Notes: generated from the sequence alone by a model not told the origin. A DNA stretch of 64,000 bases from an uncultured Burkholderiales bacterium (GCA_903886485.1 CAISMH010000012.1:248001-312000), one strand, 5' to 3'. Shown: positions 10,357 to 20,179, counted from the first letter of the stretch. A program made the numbers and translations.

Positions 10357-11541
10357 TTAAACAGGTTGCGCGATATCGAACACTTGACGCAAATAGGCCA
10401 AGTACCTTTCGTCTTGGCACATATTTTTGGAAGGCGTGTCCGACAGCTTGGCCACCGGCTGGCCATTGCACTGCGTCATCTTGATTACGATTTGCAAAGG
10501 TTCGTAGCCCAAGTCGTTGGTCAGGTTGGTGCCAATGCCAAATGCCAATTGGCAACGCCCTCGAAACTGTTGGTACAAGGCAATGATTTTTTCGATGGTC
10601 AGACCATCGGAAAAAATCAAGGTTTTGGTCATGGGGTCTACACGGTTGTTGCGGTAGTGCTCGATCATGCGTTCACCCCATGTGAAAGGGTCGCCACTGT
10701 CGTGACGCGCACCATCAAACAGTTTGCAAAAGTACATGTCAAAGTCCCGCAAGAAGGGCTCGATGCCATACACATCGCTCAAGGCAATCCCCAAGTCACC
10801 CCGGTATTCACGCGCCCACGTTTCAAAGCCGAACACTTGGCTATCGCGCAAGCGTGGACCCAGCGCTTGACAGGCTTGCAGGTATTCGTGCGCCATCGTG
10901 CCCAACGGGGTCAGGCCCAGCTTCATCGCAAACAAGGCATTGCTGGTGCCTGCAAACTGCCCTTCGGGCCCCGTGCCCAAGCGCGAGATGAGGACCCGCA
11001 GAATTTCCTCGTGCCACGCCTTGGAGAAGCGCCGACGTGTGCCGTAGTCTGCAATTTTCAAATCACTCAAACGCTCGGCATGCAGGGCTTGAATTTTTTG
11101 GTCCAAGCGTTTGCGACCTTCTGGAAAGTCTGGCACTTGTTGCGTGTTGCGAAAGTAGACCTCGTTGACGATCGCCAACACGGGAATCTCAAACAAGATG
11201 GTGTGCAGCCAAGGGCCTTGGATGCTGATGTCAATCTCACCATTCGACAAAGCATTCACCTGAATGTATTTTTCATTCAGGCGAAATAGCCCCAAGAAGT
11301 CCACGAAGTCGCTTTTGATGAAGCGCAAGCTGCGCAGCCACACCAACTCGGCATCTTGAAATTGCAAGCTGCACAAGGAGCGAATTTCGTCACGAATCTC
11401 TTGCACGTAGGGGGCCAGCTGCACACCGGGATTGCGGCACTTGAACTTGTACGACACCTGCGCACTCGGAAACTGGTGCAGCACAGCCTGCATCATGGTG
11501 AATTTGTATAGGTCGGTGTCGAGCAGGCTGGTGATGATCAT
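10357..11541 (-). CDS. pncB: Nicotinate phosphoribosyltransferase
   Basis: PncB joins nicotinate to PRPP with ATP hydrolysis, the entry step of the Preiss-Handler NAD salvage route. The 394-residue protein begins with the diagnostic [20 protein letters not shown] and contains [17 protein letters not shown] and [16 protein letters not shown], the phosphoribosyl-binding region. Fifteen extra codons upstream overlap the preceding nitroreductase gene and are not family-like, so the second methionine is taken. Confidence 0.95.
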   Translation of the reverse strand: MIITSLLDTDLYKFTMMQAVLHQFPSAQVSYKFKCRNPGVQLAPYVQEIRDEIRSLCSLQFQDAELVWLRSLRFIKSDFVDFLGLFRLNEKYIQVNALSNGEIDISIQGPWLHTILFEIPVLAIVNEVYFRNTQQVPDFPEGRKRLDQKIQALHAERLSDLKIADYGTRRRFSKAWHEEILRVLISRLGTGPEGQFAGTSNALFAMKLGLTPLGTMAHEYLQACQALGPRLRDSQVFGFETWAREYRGDLGIALSDVYGIEPFLRDFDMYFCKLFDGARHDSGDPFTWGERMIEHYRNNRVDPMTKTLIFSDGLTIEKIIALYQQFRGRCQLAFGIGTNLTNDLGYEPLQIVIKMTQCNGQPVAKLSDTPSKNMCQDERYLAYLRQVFDIAQPV

Positions 11542-11560
11542 GTCAAAGCAACTTAAAAAC

Positions 11561-12268
11561 TTAGTCCACCCAATGGGTGAACTCATTCACGGGCACGCGT
11601 GGCGTGACGAGGGTGTTGACCTTGTCGCTCTCGTCGGCATAGCCCAAGGCCATGCCACACACCATCATCTCGCCCTCGCCCGCACCGATGTGCGGCAGGA
11701 TGATGCTGTGAAACCCATTCCACGCTGCTTGCGGGCAGGTGTGCAAACCGCGTGCGCGGGCGGCCAACATGATGTTTTGTATGAACATGCCGTAGTCAAG
11801 CAACGAGCCACGCCCCATGATAGGGTCAAGGGTGAACATCAAACCTACGGGCGCATCGAAAAACTTGAAGTTGCGTTGTTGTTGTTCGTGCATGCGGTCT
11901 TTGTCGGCTTTGCCAATGCCTAGCAACCCATACAGGCTCCAACCGTTTTCGCGGCGGCGATCAATGTAGGGGCTGACCCATTGCGTGGGGTAGTAGTCGT
12001 ATTGCTCTTGGTACTGCTTGGCTAAGTCGGGGTTGGCGCGAATGGCCTCGTGGGCAGCGCAGACTTTGTTCACCAAGCTGTCACGTGTCGCACCTTGGAG
12101 CACGTAAACCTTCCAAGGCTGGGTGTTGGTCCCCGACGGTGCGCGGCTCGCGACTTGCAAAATTTCTGTCACCAATTCGCGCGAGACAGCTTGCTGCGTG
12201 AAGGCACGTGCAGACATGCGTGAGGTGATGGCGTGGTCTACAGCAGCCACATGGGTTGAATGGGTCAT
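11561..12268 (-). CDS. Nitroreductase family flavoprotein
   Basis: A 235-residue FMN-dependent oxidoreductase. The N-terminus has the FMN phosphate-binding pattern [16 protein letters not shown] and [15 protein letters not shown]. The C-terminal half has the conserved [24 protein letters not shown] and the GMALGYAD motif. Members reduce nitroaromatics, quinones or enones with NAD(P)H. The substrate is not predictable here. A GGAG ribosome-binding site sits 8 bases before the ATG. It precedes pncB by 19 bp. Confidence 0.88.
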   Translation of the reverse strand: MTHSTHVAAVDHAITSRMSARAFTQQAVSRELVTEILQVASRAPSGTNTQPWKVYVLQGATRDSLVNKVCAAHEAIRANPDLAKQYQEQYDYYPTQWVSPYIDRRRENGWSLYGLLGIGKADKDRMHEQQQRNFKFFDAPVGLMFTLDPIMGRGSLLDYGMFIQNIMLAARARGLHTCPQAAWNGFHSIILPHIGAGEGEMMVCGMALGYADESDKVNTLVTPRVPVNEFTHWVD

Positions 12269-12303
12269 ACAGATGTCTCCAAGACGTTTTTAAATCGAAT
12301 TAC

Positions 12304-13245
12304 TCAAGCTGAAAGAGTTAGATTTTGCCAGCGTCTCCAATAAGAATTGGCGACACGGTAGGTGTTGACTTGCACCTGCACGGTATCCGTCATTTGATGT
12401 CCGTAGCCGCCAGCCATGCAGAAGGCCAAAGGAATGCGTTTGGACCATGCCCAATCGAACACCCGACGGTCACGCGCTTCCAAACCATCAAAGCTCAGGC
12501 TCAAGCGTCCCAAACGGTCACCCTCATGCGGGTCTGCACCAGCAAGATAAATCACCAAGCCTGGGTTGAAGCGGGCATCCATCTCTGCCAAGGCCTGTTC
12601 CAAAGCGTCCATGTAAGCCATGTCACCACATCCGTCGGGTAGCTCCACGTCCAAATCACTGCTTTCTTTGGCAAATGGGAAATTGCGTGCGCCGTGCATC
12701 GACAAGGTGAACACCTGCGCATCCCGCTCAAAGATACGCGCTGTGCCGTTGCCTTGGTGTACATCCAAATCAATGATGGCCACCTTCAATGGGTGTTGAT
12801 GGGTACGACCCCATTCAGCTTGCATGAGGCGCGTGGCCACCGCCGCATCATTGAACACACAAAAGCCACTGCCTTGATCGGCATACGCGTGGTGGGTACC
12901 GCCGGCCAAGTTGGCACAGACACCTTCACCCCCCAGCAACGCAGCCCGTGCGGCCATGATGGTGGCACCCGTCGAACGGCGTGAACGCTCAACCATCGCA
13001 GGCGACCAAGGAAACCCAATTTCTTTCTGTTGGGCCGGCGTCAATGTGCCTTGGACCACCGACTGGATATAGCTGGGGGTGTGCACCAAAGCCAGCTCAC
13101 CATTGCTTGCAGGCTCGGCGGCGGACAAGGTCAATTCGGGCAACTCGGCCTCCAAACGCTCACGCAGCAAGCGGTACTTGGCCATAGGAAAACGGTGGCC
13201 TAGCGGCAAGGGCAATACGAAATGGTCCGAATAGAAAGCGCGCAT
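12304..13245 (-). CDS. Histone deacetylase-like (HDAC/AcuC family) amidohydrolase
   Basis: A zinc-dependent deacetylase fold protein of about 313 residues. The metal and catalytic residues are visible in LAGGTHHAYADQGSGFCVFNDAA (tandem His), IDLDVHQGNGTA (Asp-x-His ligands), GADPHEGDRLG (Asp ligand) and CMAGGYG. Bacterial relatives deacetylate polyamines, acetoin-type compounds or lysines. Substrate unknown. The frame is open 14 codons upstream, with ATG codons at 13278 and 13263 and a TTG at 13287. The ATG at 13245 is preferred because MRAFYSDHFVLPLP is the usual family start, though its AAGGG is close. Start moderately sure. Confidence 0.85.
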   Translation of the reverse strand: MRAFYSDHFVLPLPLGHRFPMAKYRLLRERLEAELPELTLSAAEPASNGELALVHTPSYIQSVVQGTLTPAQQKEIGFPWSPAMVERSRRSTGATIMAARAALLGGEGVCANLAGGTHHAYADQGSGFCVFNDAAVATRLMQAEWGRTHQHPLKVAIIDLDVHQGNGTARIFERDAQVFTLSMHGARNFPFAKESSDLDVELPDGCGDMAYMDALEQALAEMDARFNPGLVIYLAGADPHEGDRLGRLSLSFDGLEARDRRVFDWAWSKRIPLAFCMAGGYGHQMTDTVQVQVNTYRVANSYWRRWQNLTLSA

Positions 13246-13405
13246 ATCCCTTGGAAACCGCATCAAACAAGGCTGCATTGTCACCAATCTACAAAAGCCT
13301 TGAGCCTGCGCTGGAAGCTCAGATTTAGTAAGTCACCTCTAAACAAAGCCTTGAAGCGCCCAACCCTCTTGCAAAGCCGCGGGATAACCCTAAACTTCAT
13401 CCCAA

Positions 13406-13420
13406 TGCTGCACTGCAACA
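13406..13420 (+). promoter_or_regulatory. TGC/GCA-rich motif upstream of the phasin gene
   Basis: The sequence TGCTGCACTGCAACA, followed 5 bp later by TTGCAAG, lies 37 to 51 bp upstream of the phasin start. Phasin promoters in PHA producers are repressed by PhaR, which binds TGC/GCA-rich sites, so this is a candidate operator. The motif is seen directly. The regulator assignment is inference. Confidence 0.4.
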
Positions 13421-13456
13421 TTTTTTGCAAGATCACTTAACTTTTGGAGTATCCCC

Positions 13457-13999
13457 ATGATCAACGTTGAACAAATCGCCGCGACCAACAAAGCCAACCT
13501 CGACAACCTGTTTGGTTTGTCCAACAAGGCCTTCGCTGGCGTTGAAAAAATGGTTGAACTCAACCTCACTGCCAGTCGCACCGCCTTGGCCGAATCGGCT
13601 GCGCACGCCAAAGCCGTGATGGGTGTGAAAGATGCACAAGAGCTGATCGCTTTGCAAACCAGCTTCTTGCAGCCTTTGGCTGAGAAGTCTGCTGCTTACA
13701 GCCGCCACATCTATGACATCGCTTCCAGCACCAGCACTGACTTGACCAAAGGTCTCGAAGGCAAAGCGGCTGAAGGCCAACAAGCGGTTCAGGCTTACAT
13801 CGAATCTGCTTTGAAAAACGCACCAGCTGGCTCTGAGCAAGCTGTGGCCTTCTTCAAGCAAGCGGTGACGGCCAGCAACACTGCGGTGGAATCTGTGCAA
13901 AAAGCTGTCAAGCAAGCTGCTGACATGGCCGAATCACACATTCAAACAGCGACTGAAACAGCTGTGAAAGCTTCTAAGAGCGTTGCCAAGAAGCGTTAA
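13457..13999 (+). CDS. phaP: Phasin family protein (PHA granule-associated)
   Basis: A 180-residue, almost entirely helical protein rich in Ala, Lys and Glu with no membrane segment. It begins [26 protein letters not shown], the typical start of TIGR01841 phasins, and ends with a lysine-rich tail ([11 protein letters not shown]). Phasins coat polyhydroxyalkanoate granules and limit their size. The gene is monocistronic with a GGAG ribosome-binding site and its own terminator. A second, shorter phasin-like gene lies at 58375-58866. Confidence 0.92.
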   Translation: MINVEQIAATNKANLDNLFGLSNKAFAGVEKMVELNLTASRTALAESAAHAKAVMGVKDAQELIALQTSFLQPLAEKSAAYSRHIYDIASSTSTDLTKGLEGKAAEGQQAVQAYIESALKNAPAGSEQAVAFFKQAVTASNTAVESVQKAVKQAADMAESHIQTATETAVKASKSVAKKR

Positions 14000-14055
14000 T
14001 TTGTAACGATTGTCTCCTCGGATTCTTCGTCACCTCAGGGTTCAGGAATCCCTTC

Positions 14056-14087
14056 AAGGGCTTGCCGTCAGGCAGGCCCTTTTTTTT
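14056..14087 (+). terminator. Intrinsic terminator after the phasin gene
   Basis: An 11-bp stem (AAGGGCTTGCC paired with GGCAGGCCCTT, one G-T wobble) closes a GTCA loop and runs into a T-tract of eight. It ends the phasin transcript. On the minus strand the T-tract is missing, so it acts mainly for the plus strand. Confidence 0.92.
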
Positions 14088-14104
14088 GCTCACTTGGCAT
14101 TGTT

Positions 14105-15022
14105 TTATTGGGCAGCGAGGGCCTGTTTGAGTTGAGGCAAGGCTTGCAACATCGCTGCGCGACCGGCCTCAATCGAACGGCGGCGCGCTCTGAAGTCGGC
14201 ACTCCCCACGTCCGCCAAAGCAGGGCGAACCACCAAATTCGCCTCACGTAACTCAAACGCATTGATGCTCTTGCCCATGATGGTGAAGGTCTGCATCAAG
14301 ATTTGAAACATATCGCCTGTTTTGCCTGATTCGGGCGGGCTGGAAATGTCAATCGCCAACACATACTCGGCCCCCATCTGACGGGCATAACGCACGGGCA
14401 CGGGCGACACCAAGCCCCCATCGACAAACTCACGGGCACCAATGCGCACCGGCTCGAAGACCGAAGGCACCGAACTTGACGCACGCACAGCGGTACCCAC
14501 ATCACCGCGTTGGAACAACACACCATCGCCGGTGCGCAAGTCGGTGGCCACAATGCCCAAAGGCATCTTGAAGTCTTCGATGCGGCGGTGGCCGGTTTGT
14601 GCATTGACGTAGCGACCCAACGCGTCACCGCGCATCATGCCGCGCCCAAGCAAGGGCACAGTCCAATCAGTGATGGTGGCCTCCTCCATGTTTTCCGACA
14701 CTTTTTGCAATTGCAAGCCTGTCATGCCGCTGGCATAAAAAGCAGCCACCACACTGCCTGCGGAGGTACCCACCACCAAGTCGGGTTTGATTCCTGCCTC
14801 CTCCAGCACTTGAATCACGCCGACATGGGCAAATCCTCGAGCAGCACCGCCGCCCAAAGCCAAGCCAAATTTAGGGGCACGCTTGGCCACAGGCGCTTCG
14901 GGCTTGCCGCCTTCGACCGGTGGCAAAGGCCCAGGTGATGTACAAGCCGCCAAGACTGCGACACACAAAGCCAATACCCCAACGCGGAAAGTCAAAGGGA
15001 TATGAAACTGACGCGAACTCAT
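14105..15022 (-). CDS. Patatin-like phospholipase, putative lipoprotein
   Basis: A 305-residue protein of the patatin/RssA-like family. From the chosen ATG there is a signal peptide ending in the lipobox LAAC (Cys27), so it is probably a lipoprotein exposed to the periplasm. The catalytic elements are present: oxyanion motif GGGAARG near residue 57, nucleophile Ser87 in GTSAGS, and the DGG dyad aspartate near residue 200. It is therefore likely an active acyl hydrolase. The upstream codons to 15100 show no signal-peptide logic and are left out. Confidence 0.88.
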   Translation of the reverse strand: MSSRQFHIPLTFRVGVLALCVAVLAACTSPGPLPPVEGGKPEAPVAKRAPKFGLALGGGAARGFAHVGVIQVLEEAGIKPDLVVGTSAGSVVAAFYASGMTGLQLQKVSENMEEATITDWTVPLLGRGMMRGDALGRYVNAQTGHRRIEDFKMPLGIVATDLRTGDGVLFQRGDVGTAVRASSSVPSVFEPVRIGAREFVDGGLVSPVPVRYARQMGAEYVLAIDISSPPESGKTGDMFQILMQTFTIMGKSINAFELREANLVVRPALADVGSADFRARRRSIEAGRAAMLQALPQLKQALAAQ

Positions 15023-15105
15023 GCCACAACCTTTAAAAAATGAATCTCTCTCACTAGGGATTGTCCTAGATACCCACCTCAAGCCCTTGGCATCCCGCAT
15101 AATTG

Positions 15106-15121
15106 ACGTTTACGTAAACGT
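15106..15121. promoter_or_regulatory. Perfect 16-bp palindrome in the SDR promoter
   Basis: ACGTTTACGTAAACGT is a perfect inverted repeat 33 bp upstream of the SDR gene, flanked by TTG and AAAG. The shape is that of a dimeric repressor operator. Similar ACGTAAACGT elements are described for MerR-family LiuR-type regulators of acyl-CoA and branched-chain amino acid catabolism in proteobacteria. That link is from memory and is an inference. The adjacent gene encodes a hydroxyacyl-CoA dehydrogenase-like SDR, which fits. Confidence 0.6.
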
Positions 15122-15154
15122 AAAGCAACTTCACAACACACGCGGGAGCCCCTC

Positions 15155-15913
15155 ATGGACATCAAAGGTAAAGTTTTCATCGTCACCGGTGGTGCATCCG
15201 GCTTGGGCGAAGGCACAGCACGTGCATTGGCTACCCAAGGCGGCGTGGTGGTGATCGCAGACATGCAAGCTGACAAGGGTGAAGCAGTAGCGAAGGACAT
15301 TGGCGGTGCTTTTGTCCAATGCGATGTGAGCGTTGAGGCCCAAGCCGCAGCCGTCGTCGCCAAGGCCGTTTCATTGGGCAAGCTGATGGGTTTGGTCAAC
15401 TGCGCGGGTGTAGCGCCTGCTGAAAAAATCGTTGCTAAAAACGGCGCACATGCCTTGAGCAGCTTCACCCGCACCATCACCATCAACCTGATTGGCAGTT
15501 TCAACATGATTCGCTTGGCGGCAGAAGCCATGTGTCATAACGAGCCAGAACCCACAGGCGAGCGCGGCGTGTTGATCTCGACCGCCTCCATCGCCGCCTA
15601 CGACGGACAGATAGGCCAAGCCGCTTACAGCGCGTCTAAAGGCGGCATCGTCGGCATGACCTTGCCCATCGCGCGTGATTTGGCGCGCAACGGCATCCGC
15701 AACATGACGATTGCCCCCGGCATCATGGGCACCCCCATGCTGTTTGGCATGCCGCAAGAAGTGCAAGATGCGCTGGCTGCGGGCGTGCCCTTTCCCTCAC
15801 GCTTGGGCACCCCACAGGACTACGCCAAACTGGCGCTGCACATTTTTGAAAATGATTTGCTCAATGGCGAAGTGATTCGCTTGGACGGAGCCATACGATT
15901 GGCACCGAAATAA
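15155..15913 (+). CDS. SDR family 3-hydroxyacyl-CoA dehydrogenase (HSD17B10-like)
   Basis: A 252-residue short-chain dehydrogenase with the NAD-binding [10 protein letters not shown] (residues 11-20), the structural NCAGVAPA, and the catalytic Ser-Tyr-Lys set with YSASK at Tyr158-Lys162. The stretch [21 protein letters not shown] and the [11 protein letters not shown] loop are typical of the type II 3-hydroxyacyl-CoA / 2-methyl-3-hydroxybutyryl-CoA dehydrogenase group, used in isoleucine and fatty acid breakdown. It is monocistronic, and the palindrome in its promoter suggests substrate-linked control. Confidence 0.85.
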   Translation: MDIKGKVFIVTGGASGLGEGTARALATQGGVVVIADMQADKGEAVAKDIGGAFVQCDVSVEAQAAAVVAKAVSLGKLMGLVNCAGVAPAEKIVAKNGAHALSSFTRTITINLIGSFNMIRLAAEAMCHNEPEPTGERGVLISTASIAAYDGQIGQAAYSASKGGIVGMTLPIARDLARNGIRNMTIAPGIMGTPMLFGMPQEVQDALAAGVPFPSRLGTPQDYAKLALHIFENDLLNGEVIRLDGAIRLAPK

Positions 15914-15950
15914 GCCGACGCCACGTGCGCTGAAACAGGGCTTTTATACT

Positions 15951-16000
15951 GAGGACTCACGTGGCCGCAAATCATGGCGGCCCTATTATTTTGAGTCCTC
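15951..16000 (+). other. Nested inverted repeat just upstream of the OsmC-YcaO gene
   Basis: An outer 9-bp perfect arm pair (GAGGACTCA at 15951-15959 and TGAGTCCTC at 15992-16000) encloses an inner 6-bp pair (GGCCGC at 15963-15968 and GCGGCC at 15977-15982). A TATACT sequence directly before it could be a -10 box. If transcription starts further upstream, the element would fold as a branched hairpin ending 16 bases before the ATG and could hide the translation start, where no clear Shine-Dalgarno is visible. Confidence 0.6.
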
Positions 16001-16016
16001 GTTTTAAATATCGCCC

Positions 16017-18215
16017 ATGGAAATTAAGGTCAACTTTCTCGACAAGCTTCGCTTAGAAGCCAAGTTCGATGACTTCACAGTGGTCGCCGACCAACCCATT
16101 CGTTACAAAGGCGATGGCTCGGCTCCTGGCCCTTTTGATTATTTTTTGGCCTCATCGGCTTTGTGCGCCGCTTACTTTGTCAAGTTGTATTGCGTCACGC
16201 GCAATATTCCCACTGAAAACATTCGACTCTCGCAAAACAACATCGTTGATCCAGAGAACCGGTACCAGCAGATTTTCAAGATTCAGGTGGAGTTACCACC
16301 GGATATCCAAGAAGTAGACCGCCGTGGCATCTTGAACTCGATTGAGCGCTGCACGGTAAAAAAAGTCGTTCAAGCAGGCCCAGCGTTTGTGATCGAAGAA
16401 GTCGAACACTTGGATGCCGATGCGCAGTCATTGCTATCGCTGCAACCCAACACAGGCAGCAACACCTTCATCGCAGGCAAGGACCTGCCGCTAGAGCAAA
16501 CCATCGCCAACATGTCAAACATCTTGGCAGACTTAGGCATCAAGATTGAAATTGCCTCGTGGCGCAACATCATTCCCAACGTGTGGTCATTGCACATCCG
16601 CGATGCACACTCTCCCATGTGTTTCACCAACGGCAAAGGCTCAACCAAGGAAAGCGCCTTGGCCTCGGCGTTGGGTGAATACATCGAGCGACTCAACAAC
16701 AACCATTTCTACGCAGGTTCTTTTTGGGGCGAAGACATGGCCAACGCGGCGTTTGTCCATTACCCCAATGAGCGTTGGTTCAAGCCAGGAAAGAAGGATG
16801 CACTGCCGGCTGAAATTCTGGACCCGTTCTGCCTGCCAATCTATGACCCAGATGGTGAGTTGCGCGGCTCACATTTGATCGACACCAACTCCGGCCATAC
16901 ACAACGCGGCATCTGTTCGCTGCCGTTTGTGCGTCAATCAGATGGCGAGGTGGTGTATTTCCCGTCTAACCTGATCGAAAACCTGTTCGTCAGCAACGGC
17001 ATGAGCGCGGGCAACACGCTGGCCGAGGCACAGGTGCAATGCCTCTCAGAAATTTTCGAGCGCGCGGTCAAGCGTGAAATCCTTGAAGCTGAAATCTGCT
17101 TGCCAGATGTGCCGCACGATGTGTTGGCCCAGTACCCGAGCATCTTGGCTGGCATTCGTGGCTTGGAAGAGCAAGGATTTCCGGTGCTGGTCAAAGATGC
17201 GTCTCTGGGAGGAACCTACCCCGTGATGTGCGTCACCTTGATGAACCCACGCACAGGCGGCGTCTTTGCTTCTTTCGGCGCGCACCCCAAGTTTGAAGTG
17301 GCGTTAGAGCGCAGCCTGACCGAGCTGCTACAAGGTCGGAGTTTTGAAGGCTTGAACGACCTGCGTCAGCCCACATTCGAAAGCCATGCGGTGACAGAGC
17401 CCAACAACTTTGTGGAGCATTTCATCGACTCCAGCGGCATCGTATCGTGGCGCTTTTTCAGCGCCAAAGCAGACTTCGCTTTCGTGGCGTGGGATTTTTC
17501 GAGTCAAGGCGAAAACGCCAATGCCGAGGAAGCCGCGACCTTGTTTGGCATTCTCAAGGACATGGGCAAGGAGGTTTACACAGCGGTGCACGACCAGTTG
17601 GGCGCCATCGCCTGCCGAATTTTGGTGCCCGGTTACTCTGAGATCTACCCTTTAGAAGATTTGATTTGGGACAACACCAACAAAGCGCTGCTGTTTCGTG
17701 CCGACATTCTGAACTTGCACCGTTTGGACGATGCCCACTTGGCCGCGCTGCTGGAGCGCCTCGAGAACAACGAGCTGGATGAGTATTCTGATATCGCGAC
17801 ATTGATCGGCATTGAATTTGATGAAAACACGCCTTGGGGTCAGCTCACGGTTCTCGAGTTGAAGTTGCTGATCAATCTGGCCTTGAAGCAATTTGAAGCA
17901 GCCCAAGAACTTGTAGGCGCCTTCCTCCAATACAACGACAACACGGTAGAACGCAAATTGTTTTACCAAGCCTTGAATGTGGTGCTCGAAGTCATGCTCG
18001 ACCCAGACTTAGAGCTACAAGACTACGAGGTCAACTTTCGCCGCATGTTTGGCAACGCGCGGATCGACGCCGTCATGGGATCGGTCAATGGGAGCGAACG
18101 TTTCTTTGGCTTAACGCCGACGAGCATGAAACTCGAAGGCCTTGAGAAGCATCACCGCTTGATCGACAGCTACAAAAAATTGCACAAAGCGCGTGCCGCA
18201 AAGAGCAACGCCTAA
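16017..18215 (+). CDS. OsmC-YcaO two-domain protein
   Basis: A 732-residue protein. Residues 1 to about 130 are an OsmC-like domain (PGPFDYFLASSALCAAYFVKLYC holds the cysteine region). From about 160 to 560 follows a YcaO domain like that of E. coli YcaO (GKGSTKESALASALGEYIERL, an ATP-binding element, and SEIFERAVKRE). The C-terminal 170 residues are helical, as in E. coli YcaO. YcaO domains activate amide carbonyls with ATP. The E. coli protein is linked to RimO-dependent methylthiolation of ribosomal protein S12. No peptide precursor or cyclodehydratase partner lies nearby, so a housekeeping role is likelier than RiPP synthesis. It precedes dnaG by 24 bp. Confidence 0.88.
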   Translation: MEIKVNFLDKLRLEAKFDDFTVVADQPIRYKGDGSAPGPFDYFLASSALCAAYFVKLYCVTRNIPTENIRLSQNNIVDPENRYQQIFKIQVELPPDIQEVDRRGILNSIERCTVKKVVQAGPAFVIEEVEHLDADAQSLLSLQPNTGSNTFIAGKDLPLEQTIANMSNILADLGIKIEIASWRNIIPNVWSLHIRDAHSPMCFTNGKGSTKESALASALGEYIERLNNNHFYAGSFWGEDMANAAFVHYPNERWFKPGKKDALPAEILDPFCLPIYDPDGELRGSHLIDTNSGHTQRGICSLPFVRQSDGEVVYFPSNLIENLFVSNGMSAGNTLAEAQVQCLSEIFERAVKREILEAEICLPDVPHDVLAQYPSILAGIRGLEEQGFPVLVKDASLGGTYPVMCVTLMNPRTGGVFASFGAHPKFEVALERSLTELLQGRSFEGLNDLRQPTFESHAVTEPNNFVEHFIDSSGIVSWRFFSAKADFAFVAWDFSSQGENANAEEAATLFGILKDMGKEVYTAVHDQLGAIACRILVPGYSEIYPLEDLIWDNTNKALLFRADILNLHRLDDAHLAALLERLENNELDEYSDIATLIGIEFDENTPWGQLTVLELKLLINLALKQFEAAQELVGAFLQYNDNTVERKLFYQALNVVLEVMLDPDLELQDYEVNFRRMFGNARIDAVMGSVNGSERFFGLTPTSMKLEGLEKHHRLIDSYKKLHKARAAKSNA

Positions 18216-18239
18216 AATCCGGCTGCTTTCTTTTCACCT

Positions 18240-20144
18240 ATGGCCATCCCCCAATCCTTCATCCAAGAGCTTTTAGCTCGTGTCGACGTGGTCGAGGTGG
18301 TGGGCCGCTATGTGCAGCTCAAAAAGGGCGGGGCCAACTTCATGGGACTGTGCCCTTTCCATGGCGAAAAATCGCCATCGTTTTCAGTCAGCCCTGCCAA
18401 GCAGTTTTTCCATTGCTTTGGCTGCGGCAAAAACGGCAATGCGATTGGCTTCTTGATGGAGCATGCGGGCATGACTTTCGTCGAGGCGGTGAAGGACTTG
18501 GCGCAAGGCGTGGGTCTTCAAGTGCCAGAAGACGATGCCTCGCCCCAAGACCGCGCGCGCGCCGCCGAGCAGCGCCAAAAGCAAGCCACGCTGACCGATG
18601 TATTGGAAAAGGCGGGTGAGGCATACCGCAAGCATTTACGCAACTCCCCCAAAGCGATTGCGTATTTCAAGGGCCGCGGGCTGAGCGGCGAGATTGCCAA
18701 ACAGTTTGGCCTCGGCTACGCGCCCGAAGGTTGGCGCAGCTTGGCCAGTGTGTTCCCAGATTACCAAGACCCCTTGCTGGCCGAGAGCGGCTTGGTCATC
18801 GTCAACCAAGAAGACGGCGAAGAAGAAAAACGCTACGACCGTTTCCGTGACCGCGTGATGTTCCCCATTCGTAACGTCAAGGGCGAATGCATTGGCTTTG
18901 GTGGGCGCGTGTTGGGTGAAGGCACCCCCAAGTACCTCAACTCACCCGAAACGCCGGTGTTCAGCAAAGGGCGTGAGTTGTATGGCTTGTTTGAAGCCCG
19001 CAACGCGCTGCGTGACGCAGGCTATGTGCTGGTGACCGAAGGCTATATGGATGTGGTGGCCTTGGCCCAGTTGGGCTTTCCCAATGCGGTGGCCACTTTG
19101 GGCACCGCCTGCACGACAGACCACGTGCAAAAACTATTTCGCTTCACCGACAACGTGGTGTTCAGTTTTGACGGTGACGGCGCGGGTCGACGCGCGGCGC
19201 GCAAGGCCCTCGATGGCGCTCTGCCCTACGCCACCGATGTGCGCAGCGTGAAGTTTTTATTCTTGCCCCAAGAGCACGACCCCGACAGCTACATCCGCGA
19301 GTTTGGCAAAGAAGCCTTTGCCCACTGCGTGACCGAGGCCATGCCCTTGAGCCGTTTTCTGATTGAAGTGGCGCGCGAGGGCTGCGACTTGCACACGGCC
19401 GAAGGCCGCGCCCACATGGCCAGCAACGCCAAGCCCCTGTGGATGGCCTTGCCCGATGGCGCACTCAAACGCCAGTTACTCAGCGAAATCGCTGAACTGG
19501 CTGAATTGGGCAACCACGAGTTGCAAGACCTGTGGATGCCCACCACCACCGCTGCAGCACCTGTGCGTTCGGGCGAGTTTAAAAAATCATCCAAATTCAA
19601 ACCTCGTGAGTCTTACGCGCCAAAAAACTGGAAACGTGGCACACGCCTCATCCCCGCGGGTCGTGCAGACCATGCAGCACGCGTGCTGCTGTCGCACATG
19701 GACATTTGGGAGGACCTATCCACCGAAGACCATAACCTCTTGTGCGAGTTGGCACCGCCCCACGGCCCCTTGTTTGTATGGCTTGACCACCAACACCACG
19801 AACATGGCCACCAACCGTGGGGAGCGCTGCGCGAAGGCCTGCGCGAGCATGAGTCCGAAGACTTGGCATTGCGCGTGATGGCCAGTGCCTTTACCCCCTT
19901 GCTGGACGACGATGGCAAGCCCATGCCCGAAAATCTCTCGCCCGAAGCGCAAAGACGCGAAGCAGGCCTAGAGCTGCGCGGCATCTTGAACAAAATTTTG
20001 TTTGAGAGTCTCGACGCGCAAATGAAAGAAGCGATTGCCCAAGCTGCGGCTGATCCCAGCGCCATGCAACGCTACAAAGCCTTGTTTGAACGCCGTAAGC
20101 AGCTCGGCTCGATCCCGCAAAAACTGGTCGAAAGTCAAGACTGA
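18240..20144 (+). CDS. dnaG: DNA primase
   Basis: DnaG makes RNA primers at the replication fork. The 634-residue protein has the CHC2 zinc finger (Cys38, His41, Cys59, Cys62), the RNA polymerase domain with VTEGYMDVVAL and the TOPRIM motif FSFDGDGAGRRAA, then a linker and a C-terminal DnaB-helicase-binding domain of which the end ERRKQLGSIPQKLVE is visible. The dnaG-rpoD order matches the macromolecular synthesis operon of proteobacteria. rpsU is not upstream here. Its place is taken by the OsmC-YcaO gene. Confidence 0.96.
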   Translation: MAIPQSFIQELLARVDVVEVVGRYVQLKKGGANFMGLCPFHGEKSPSFSVSPAKQFFHCFGCGKNGNAIGFLMEHAGMTFVEAVKDLAQGVGLQVPEDDASPQDRARAAEQRQKQATLTDVLEKAGEAYRKHLRNSPKAIAYFKGRGLSGEIAKQFGLGYAPEGWRSLASVFPDYQDPLLAESGLVIVNQEDGEEEKRYDRFRDRVMFPIRNVKGECIGFGGRVLGEGTPKYLNSPETPVFSKGRELYGLFEARNALRDAGYVLVTEGYMDVVALAQLGFPNAVATLGTACTTDHVQKLFRFTDNVVFSFDGDGAGRRAARKALDGALPYATDVRSVKFLFLPQEHDPDSYIREFGKEAFAHCVTEAMPLSRFLIEVAREGCDLHTAEGRAHMASNAKPLWMALPDGALKRQLLSEIAELAELGNHELQDLWMPTTTAAAPVRSGEFKKSSKFKPRESYAPKNWKRGTRLIPAGRADHAARVLLSHMDIWEDLSTEDHNLLCELAPPHGPLFVWLDHQHHEHGHQPWGALREGLREHESEDLALRVMASAFTPLLDDDGKPMPENLSPEAQRREAGLELRGILNKILFESLDAQMKEAIAQAAADPSAMQRYKALFERRKQLGSIPQKLVESQD

Positions 20145-20179
20145 CGCGGCTGTAGCCAAATGTGCGTCGTCGTTTTAGG

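Noticed and set aside
16017..18215. YcaO gene as sign of a peptide natural product (RiPP) cluster
   Set aside because: No precursor peptide, partner cyclodehydratase, protease or exporter nearby. Neighbours are dnaG and rpoD, and the layout matches the E. coli YcaO type.
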